Source: an uncultured Clostridia bacterium
GTDB lineage: Bacteria > Bacillota > Clostridia > TANB77 > CAG-508
Assembly (NCBI GenBank): GCA_934122085.1
Contig: CAKOVS010000011.1
Span: forward strand, 1 to 45,465
DNA length: 45,465 nucleotides
Direction of reading: 5' to 3'
Shown piece by piece: positions 40,579-45,465 of this stretch. Positions within the stretch are counted from its first letter, which is position 1. Each line of letters begins with the position of its first letter. The notes beneath the pieces were generated by a model. The model did no database searches and had not been told where the DNA came from. It was given only the letters and a program-made list of their open reading frames with translations. A program made the position numbers and the translations under genes.

Positions 40579-42690
40579 TTACAAAATATTAAAAATTAAT
40601 TCAACTCTGAATAAATCACCATCTAATTTCAAATTAAATACACCTTTTTGAATTTCTGTTAAATTCTGTGCTATTGATATTCCAAGTCCACTTCCTTCAG
40701 TTGTTCTTGATTTATCACCTCTAACAAATCTTTGCATTAATTCTTCTGCAGATATATTAAGTTTTTCTTTTGATATATTTTTCATTTCTATATATACTTC
40801 ATTTGATTTTTTTATTATATCAATATATACTCTTGAGTTTTCCAAAGCATATTTGGCAATATTACTAAATAAATTTTCAATAATTCTATACATATATCTA
40901 CTATCTGCTAAAATATATATTTCACTTTCTTTTGATTCTAATAATATTTCTAATTTTTTCGCCTCGAATTTATCTTCAAATTCACCAATTGCTTGATTTA
41001 ATAGCTCTACAATATTTATTTTTTCTAATTTTAGTTTTACATTTCCTGTTGAGACTTTTGAAGCTTCTACTAAATCCTCAATTAGTTTCTTTAGCCTTTG
41101 TGATTTTGAATCTAATATTTCTATATATTCATTAGCTTTTACGTTTTTTATTTCTTCTTTTTTTAATAAATCAACATAATTTATTATTGATGTTAATGGT
41201 GTTTTTATATCATGTGATACATTTGTTATTAACTCTGTTTTTAATCTTTCACTTTTTATTCTGTCTTGTATTGCTCTTTCAAAACCATTTGATATATCAT
41301 TTATATAATCAACTGATTGGTAAAATTCTGGTAAAAATTCATTTTTATCTAATGTTTCATTATTATTTCCGTCATACATTTCTTTTAATTTTTCTTCTAT
41401 TTTATCATAATCTGCAATTGCTTTTAATATTCTAAAAACAAATATTATCACTATTCCTGTTTCAAGTAATGTTGTAAATATGAGATTTTGATGAAATATT
41501 AATAAAACGATAATTGCAAAAACAATTGCTATTATACAATCTAATATAAACTTTTTAGTTGTTTTGTCAAAAAATTTTGATGTTCCTCTAAGTTCTTTAA
41601 AAAAGTTTTCTAACTTTGTAAACATTTTTCCAAAAATTTTAAAGAATTTTCCTATTATTGTAGTTTTCCAAAACATTTTTGCCTTTAATCTTCTTACTGT
41701 TGTATCAAATATTATTGCTATTACAATATATATTGAAAAATATGCAGTTACTACTAAAGAAACTTCTAAAGATATATCAGAAGGAGTTATACCTCCAAAT
41801 GTCATAAGCATTATTATTGTGAAAATTGCAACACTAATTCCTAATATAATTTCTAATGGTATTTTATCAAAATCTGTTGTTGAAATTCCTTCTACACCAT
41901 TTTTATGCCCTATTGATATACTTAAATATAATAAAATTAAAATTGTCATCATTGTTGATATTGGAACTAATACATAAATAACTGTTTGATATGGTTTTAA
42001 AATCTCAATAAATTCATTTGACAATGCTTGATTAGAATTCTCTGTAAATTTTGGAGTGTATGATGTATAAATTTGGAAATCTTCTATATGTGCTGTTACA
42101 TATTCAATATCATTTGTAGCTGATTTTCCTACAATAACTCCATCTTCTGTTTCAATTTGAAGTTCTTCAGTTGCCCCTACTTCTATATTATTTCTTGTAA
42201 AATATTTGTATGTAAATGATTCTTGATATTGCTTAGCCCTTTTTCTTAATATTGCTGAATCTGTTTCAACCTTACCATTAACAATATTAAAGGTTTTGTT
42301 TCCGTCTACATTTGCTATATAATCTTTTATTGACTCTATTGTACTTACTTCAGATGTTAGCTCAACATTTGTTAATGCCTTATTATTATACATCACTAAA
42401 AAATACATTTTGGGCGCATCATAACTAAATTCACCATTAGCCGAATAAAAAATATATGAATCTCCATCTTCAATATTTTTATATTCTGGATTTTTGTATA
42501 TTAATTTTCGTGATATATCTGATAATCTTGTCATATATAATGACATAAATGATTCTGATTCAAAATATTTTTCTTCGTCATAATATGTGGCATCTTTTAC
42601 TTGAATATAAAATGTTGAAATTATTAATATTCCTATAAAAATTGGTAAAAATATATAACTTAATAATTTTAATATTCTACTTTTTCTCAT
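40579..42690 (-). CDS. Membrane sensor histidine kinase
   Basis: 703 residues. An N-terminal TM (about 8-30) is followed by a large extracytoplasmic region (about 35-235), then several TM helices (about 236-260, 278-300, 308-330 and 385-420), a linker, a HisKA domain with H493 in NVSHDIKTP, and a HATPase domain. The N box is ENLFSNIAKYA (605-615), the G1 position is degenerate (MKNISKEK) and G2 is GSGLG (666-670). It should phosphorylate the response regulator encoded 24 bp upstream. The sensed signal is unknown; the large exposed domain suggests a cell-surface or envelope stimulus. Confidence 0.9.
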   Translation of the reverse strand: MRKSRILKLLSYIFLPIFIGILIISTFYIQVKDATYYDEEKYFESESFMSLYMTRLSDISRKLIYKNPEYKNIEDGDSYIFYSANGEFSYDAPKMYFLVMYNNKALTNVELTSEVSTIESIKDYIANVDGNKTFNIVNGKVETDSAILRKRAKQYQESFTYKYFTRNNIEVGATEELQIETEDGVIVGKSATNDIEYVTAHIEDFQIYTSYTPKFTENSNQALSNEFIEILKPYQTVIYVLVPISTMMTILILLYLSISIGHKNGVEGISTTDFDKIPLEIILGISVAIFTIIMLMTFGGITPSDISLEVSLVVTAYFSIYIVIAIIFDTTVRRLKAKMFWKTTIIGKFFKIFGKMFTKLENFFKELRGTSKFFDKTTKKFILDCIIAIVFAIIVLLIFHQNLIFTTLLETGIVIIFVFRILKAIADYDKIEEKLKEMYDGNNNETLDKNEFLPEFYQSVDYINDISNGFERAIQDRIKSERLKTELITNVSHDIKTPLTSIINYVDLLKKEEIKNVKANEYIEILDSKSQRLKKLIEDLVEASKVSTGNVKLKLEKINIVELLNQAIGEFEDKFEAKKLEILLESKESEIYILADSRYMYRIIENLFSNIAKYALENSRVYIDIIKKSNEVYIEMKNISKEKLNISAEELMQRFVRGDKSRTTEGSGLGISIAQNLTEIQKGVFNLKLDGDLFRVELIFNIL

Positions 42691-42714
42691 TTTTAAAATT
42701 TTCTCCTCATAAAA

Positions 42715-43404
42715 TTAAATGTCTTCTACTTTATACCCTACACCCCAAATTACTTTTAAATATTTAGGTTCTTTAGGGTTTATTTCTATTTTTTCTCTTA
42801 TATGTCTTATATGTACTGCTATTATATTTTCAGCAGCAAAGCTTTCTTCTTCCCATATATTTGTATATATTTCATCTATTGAATATACTTTTCCTTTGTT
42901 TTGAGTTAAAAATTTTAAAATATTATATTCTGTTGGTGTAAGTTTCACTTCTCTTCCTTCTACAATTATTTTTTTTAATTCATCATCAATTGTTAGATCT
43001 CCTGTTTTTATTAAATTTTCTTTTTCTGAAGAAATGTTATTTCTTGAACATCTTCTTATTATTGCATTTACTCTTGCTATTAGTTCTGCTGGATTAAATG
43101 GTTTTGTTATATAATCATCTGCTCCTATATTTAATCCATTTATTTTGTCTATATCTTCTGATTTTGCTGATAATAATATTACTGGTATGTCTTTGCTTTT
43201 TCTTATTTCTTCTAATGTTTCTATTCCATCTTTTTTTGGCATCATTATGTCCATTATTATTAAGTTGATTTTATTTTCATTTATTTGTTTTAAAGCTTCT
43301 TCTCCATCATAGGCTTTATATATTGAATAATTTTCTTTTCCTAAATATATTTCTATTGCTTTTACTATTTCTTTGTCATCATCTACTACTAATATGTTAT
43401 ACAT
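42715..43404 (-). CDS. OmpR/PhoB family response regulator
   Basis: 229 residues: a receiver domain (1-120) with D52 in MDIMMPKKDG as phosphoacceptor, plus acidic D8/D9 and the KP near 105, then a winged-helix DNA-binding domain (about 135-229) with the VHIRHIREKIEINP recognition helix. It pairs with the kinase gene just downstream. A weak promoter (TTCCGA-17-TATAAT) lies at 43440-43468. The regulon is unknown; the nearest gene is the FGE-pilin gene, about 215 bp upstream. Confidence 0.93.
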   Translation of the reverse strand: MYNILVVDDDKEIVKAIEIYLGKENYSIYKAYDGEEALKQINENKINLIIMDIMMPKKDGIETLEEIRKSKDIPVILLSAKSEDIDKINGLNIGADDYITKPFNPAELIARVNAIIRRCSRNNISSEKENLIKTGDLTIDDELKKIIVEGREVKLTPTEYNILKFLTQNKGKVYSIDEIYTNIWEEESFAAENIIAVHIRHIREKIEINPKEPKYLKVIWGVGYKVEDI

Positions 43405-43497
43405 AATATTTCTTCCTTTTCATTTATTTTTTCGATATTATTATAACATGGTTTGACTAAATTCGGAATATGTGTTTTATTAATTTTTTATTAAAAA

Positions 43498-43532
43498 AGT
43501 AGTATAGCATTTTTCATATCTGCTATACTACT
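43498..43532 (-). terminator. Terminator of the pilin-FGE gene
   Basis: AGTAGTATAGCA (43498-43509) pairs with TGCTATACTACT (43521-43532), followed by TTTTTT on the minus strand. It lies about 90 nt past the stop. Confidence 0.75.
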
Positions 43533-43619
43533 AATAAAAAATATAAAAAAATTTACACACTGGTATTGACAAGACCCTTTTTTCCTCTTTCTAATTCACG
43601 ACTTTAGCACTCAGTTTTA

Positions 43620-43795
43620 CTAATACAGTGTAAGGCGGGAACCATTGCCGGAACTGTTAACGGTAGGAAAGTAGTTGTTACGAGAGTCTGGTCGAGTATC
43701 GTCAGCATTTGTATTGACGTAAATGCCCCCACGTCTAACTCGACCGTTGGTGTCGCCGGATTCCAGGCTCCATTCATAGACATTTCCTGCCAAAT
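43620..43795 (-). other. Candidate DGR variable region (VR)
   Basis: The 3' end of the pilin-FGE gene. Base composition jumps from AT-rich to about 49% GC (80 of 162 by hand count from GTCTATGAATGG to the stop). The coding strand holds many AAY and related codons at the surface-loop positions typical for adenine mutagenesis. The template repeat is not in the window, so this is inference. Confidence 0.55.
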
Positions 43796-45206
43796 CATAT
43801 ATATTTTTTACTCTATATTCATCTATGCTTCCTGTTGGTGCTACCTCTGAATAATTATCATTGGTTACTCCGCTTATTGTTCCATAATTTCCTTTTCCAG
43901 CTCCATTTGTTACATAATATTTTCCTCTTGTTTTTTCTTGGTCATTTTCTACATTCTTCATCCATATCATTATTTGGTCATACTGGCTTCCCCATATCAT
44001 ACTACTTGTTTTTGTTGCTTTAGGATCTACATTTTTTAATACATTGTTTGAATATAAACTCTGTCTTGCATACATTCTATACCATGTAACATTATTTATT
44101 CCACTCATTGTTCCTTTTTTACTTGCAACTTGGTTAGTATTCATATTAGTTGTTTCATATCTTCCTACCCAAAATCCTCCTGCATTTTTTACTTTTTTTA
44201 CCATTACATTATATTGATTTTGTAATTCTTTTCCAAAACTAGATACATCTGTATATGTTGTTCCTAATATTCCATTTATTTGTGATAAATTACTTGTATT
44301 ATTGTCATAATTTGAGTTATTTAATATTGATGGTTCTCTATAATTTGTTGATTTTGGCATCCAGTTTGAATTTGGTGCTACTTCTACTACATTATTTTTT
44401 TCTGTGAATTGATATAATACTCCTATATAATCATCTTTACTATCTGTTTGTGTTCCTGTTTTTATCGCCATTGGATATTTTCCTTCAGTTATTTGTTCTT
44501 GTACTTTTGCTCTTATTCCTGCCTCATCTAATGTTGCATAAGTAGTACTTAAATCTAATACTACATTATTTTTATCTACTGGTACCCATACAAACTGATC
44601 ATATTTTTTCTGCATATCTTCTACATTATCCCAATTTGCTTTATCATCATTTATTATATAGATTACTATTCCATTATCTACATTTTCATATTCTCCTGAT
44701 ATTTTTGATACTGTTGCTCCTGCTGGAATTAATACTTCTTTTCCTCCTATTGTTACTTTTGTATCTTTATCATATTTATTTCCTGCTATACCAGTACCTC
44801 CTCCAGCTCCTCCTGTTATTCCTTCTGTTTTCTCTCTAGCTATACTTACTTGCTCATTTTCTAATTTTATTTCGTAATAGTATTCTCCTATTTTTATATA
44901 ATTTTTTCCATCTTTTTCAGCTGTTTCATATCCATTTTCTTCTAGTTTTCCTATTACATCACTTAATTCTGTTTCTTCTCCATGTCCTTCCATTTGTTTT
45001 TCTAATATTAAATTTGAATATTCCAATCTTGCTTCTTCTTCTGTCTTCGCTACTTTGTTTGTTTCTTTTACTATATTTGCTTGGTTTATTATTCCATTTT
45101 CACTTGTTAATGCTGCTATTGTTACTCCTGCTAATATTAACATTACTATTATTGTTACTGCTAATGCTATTAATGTTATTCCTTTTTCCTTTTTTCTATT
45201 GTTCAT
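43620..45206 (-). CDS. Pilin-like protein with C-terminal FGE/C-type-lectin domain, candidate DGR variable protein
   Basis: 528 residues. The N-terminus is a type IV prepilin leader: a short basic segment, cleavage after G9, then the helix ITLIALAVTIIVMLILAG (from residue 10). A helical/linker region follows with a GGAGGGTG hinge (about 132-139). From about 195 a formylglycine-generating-enzyme/sulfatase-modifying (C-type-lectin-like) domain runs to the end, with WVPV, GGFWVGRYET, and YDLAGNVYEWS (about 469-479). The last 55 residues are rich in N, D, S, T, R and Y (RGGIYVNTNADDTR, SRNNYFP) ending GSRLTLY, as in DGR variable proteins. Their DNA is about 49% GC, much above the rest. Secreted or surface exposed, probably ligand-binding. 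No reverse transcriptase is present here. Confidence 0.8.
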   Translation of the reverse strand: MNNRKKEKGITLIALAVTIIVMLILAGVTIAALTSENGIINQANIVKETNKVAKTEEEARLEYSNLILEKQMEGHGEETELSDVIGKLEENGYETAEKDGKNYIKIGEYYYEIKLENEQVSIAREKTEGITGGAGGGTGIAGNKYDKDTKVTIGGKEVLIPAGATVSKISGEYENVDNGIVIYIINDDKANWDNVEDMQKKYDQFVWVPVDKNNVVLDLSTTYATLDEAGIRAKVQEQITEGKYPMAIKTGTQTDSKDDYIGVLYQFTEKNNVVEVAPNSNWMPKSTNYREPSILNNSNYDNNTSNLSQINGILGTTYTDVSSFGKELQNQYNVMVKKVKNAGGFWVGRYETTNMNTNQVASKKGTMSGINNVTWYRMYARQSLYSNNVLKNVDPKATKTSSMIWGSQYDQIMIWMKNVENDQEKTRGKYYVTNGAGKGNYGTISGVTNDNYSEVAPTGSIDEYRVKNIYDLAGNVYEWSLESGDTNGRVRRGGIYVNTNADDTRPDSRNNYFPTVNSSGNGSRLTLY

Positions 45207-45339
45207 TTGTTTTTATCCTCCTTTATCTTTGTGTTTCTTATTTTTTATTTTATAGTCTTTTTGACTTTATTTTCTCCCCTCCTCCTCTTTTGTACTTTTT
45301 ATAAACGTTTTTATTAAGCATATTGCGCATCTTGTTTTA

Positions 45340-45368
45340 ATTATAACGTATATCTTAAAGTTACGCAA
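45340..45368 (-). promoter_or_regulatory. Candidate promoter of the pilin-FGE gene
   Basis: TTGCGT, 17 nt, TATAAT on the minus strand, about 135 nt upstream of the ATG. Nearby inverted repeats with TTAAG/CTTAA (for example the palindrome at 45391-45409) could be regulatory. The -35 box is only a partial match. Confidence 0.5.
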
Positions 45369-45465
45369 CCTGTATAACAATATTTTTGTCATTAAGTATA
45401 TAACTTAATCATTTTAGTATTAAGAAGATACCTTAATTCAAGCACTTTTAAGAGATTTTATAAGA

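Noticed and set aside
43405..43619. DGR template repeat, accessory gene or reverse transcriptase next to the variable region
   Set aside because: Nothing resembling the 43620-43795 sequence or an RT motif is present here or elsewhere in the window.
43604..43798. A 64-codon frame over the end of the pilin-FGE gene
   Set aside because: It lies in a shifted frame of the same strand within the candidate variable region, has no separate Shine-Dalgarno and no domain. It is a shadow of the main gene.

Overview
The window is AT-rich, densely coding DNA. Strong Shine-Dalgarno sequences, sigma-A type promoters (TTGACA-17-TATAAT), the standard genetic code, a dipicolinate synthase subunit, VanW, DXS and a pilin-FGE protein together suggest an uncultured gut-type Firmicute of class Clostridia. 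This is inferred from gene content only. About 41 protein genes are recognised and all but four lie on the minus strand. No tRNA, rRNA, CRISPR array or insertion sequence was found.

Layout. 1-3.1 kb: a P-loop kinase fused to a ParB-like domain, class I fructose-bisphosphate aldolase and phosphoglycerate mutase. 3.1-7.7 kb: an ABC efflux-type operon (ATPase, FtsX permease, ZIP transporter) divergent from a TetR regulator, with two matching palindromes in the shared control region. 7.7-11.7 kb: a DUF1287 protein, a membrane-anchored WHH-type nuclease, a YqeG-VanW fusion and an HD phosphohydrolase. 11.8-17.3 kb: two membrane-anchored unknowns, then an operon of a DUF2318 Fe-S-type protein, a transglutaminase-like protein, a NifS desulfurase and a TtcA-like enzyme. 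17.5-21.6 kb: a copper operon (CsoR, HMA-TauE-cupredoxin fusion, CopZ, CopA) whose promoter spacer is a CsoR-type operator. 21.7-23.5 kb: small genes of unlike composition and a coiled-coil protein. 23.6-34.2 kb: clpB with a CIRCE element, mgtE, dxs, a monofunctional transglycosylase, a SleB hydrolase, tyrS and a YhcG-type PD-(D/E)XK nuclease. 34.2-37.4 kb: two unrecognised membrane/coiled-coil proteins and a QueH-GNAT fusion. 37.7-39.9 kb: a plus-strand group with a tyrosine recombinase, a YcxB-like protein and SpoVFB. 39.9-45.5 kb: a permuted NlpC/P60 protein, a two-component system and a large pilin-like FGE-domain protein.

The strongest lead is the C-terminus of that last protein (43620-43795). 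It has the sequence of a diversity-generating-retroelement variable region: a C-type-lectin/FGE end, many codons of the A-derived type, and about 49% GC by hand count in an otherwise roughly 30% GC gene. No template repeat or reverse transcriptase lies in the window, so the retroelement, if there is one, would act from elsewhere. Other leads are a dispersed double-hairpin intergenic element whose copies differ mainly in the loop, several uncommon fusions (kinase-ParB, YqeG-VanW, QueH-GNAT), the membrane-anchored WHH nuclease, and two perfectly placed operators (CsoR, TetR).
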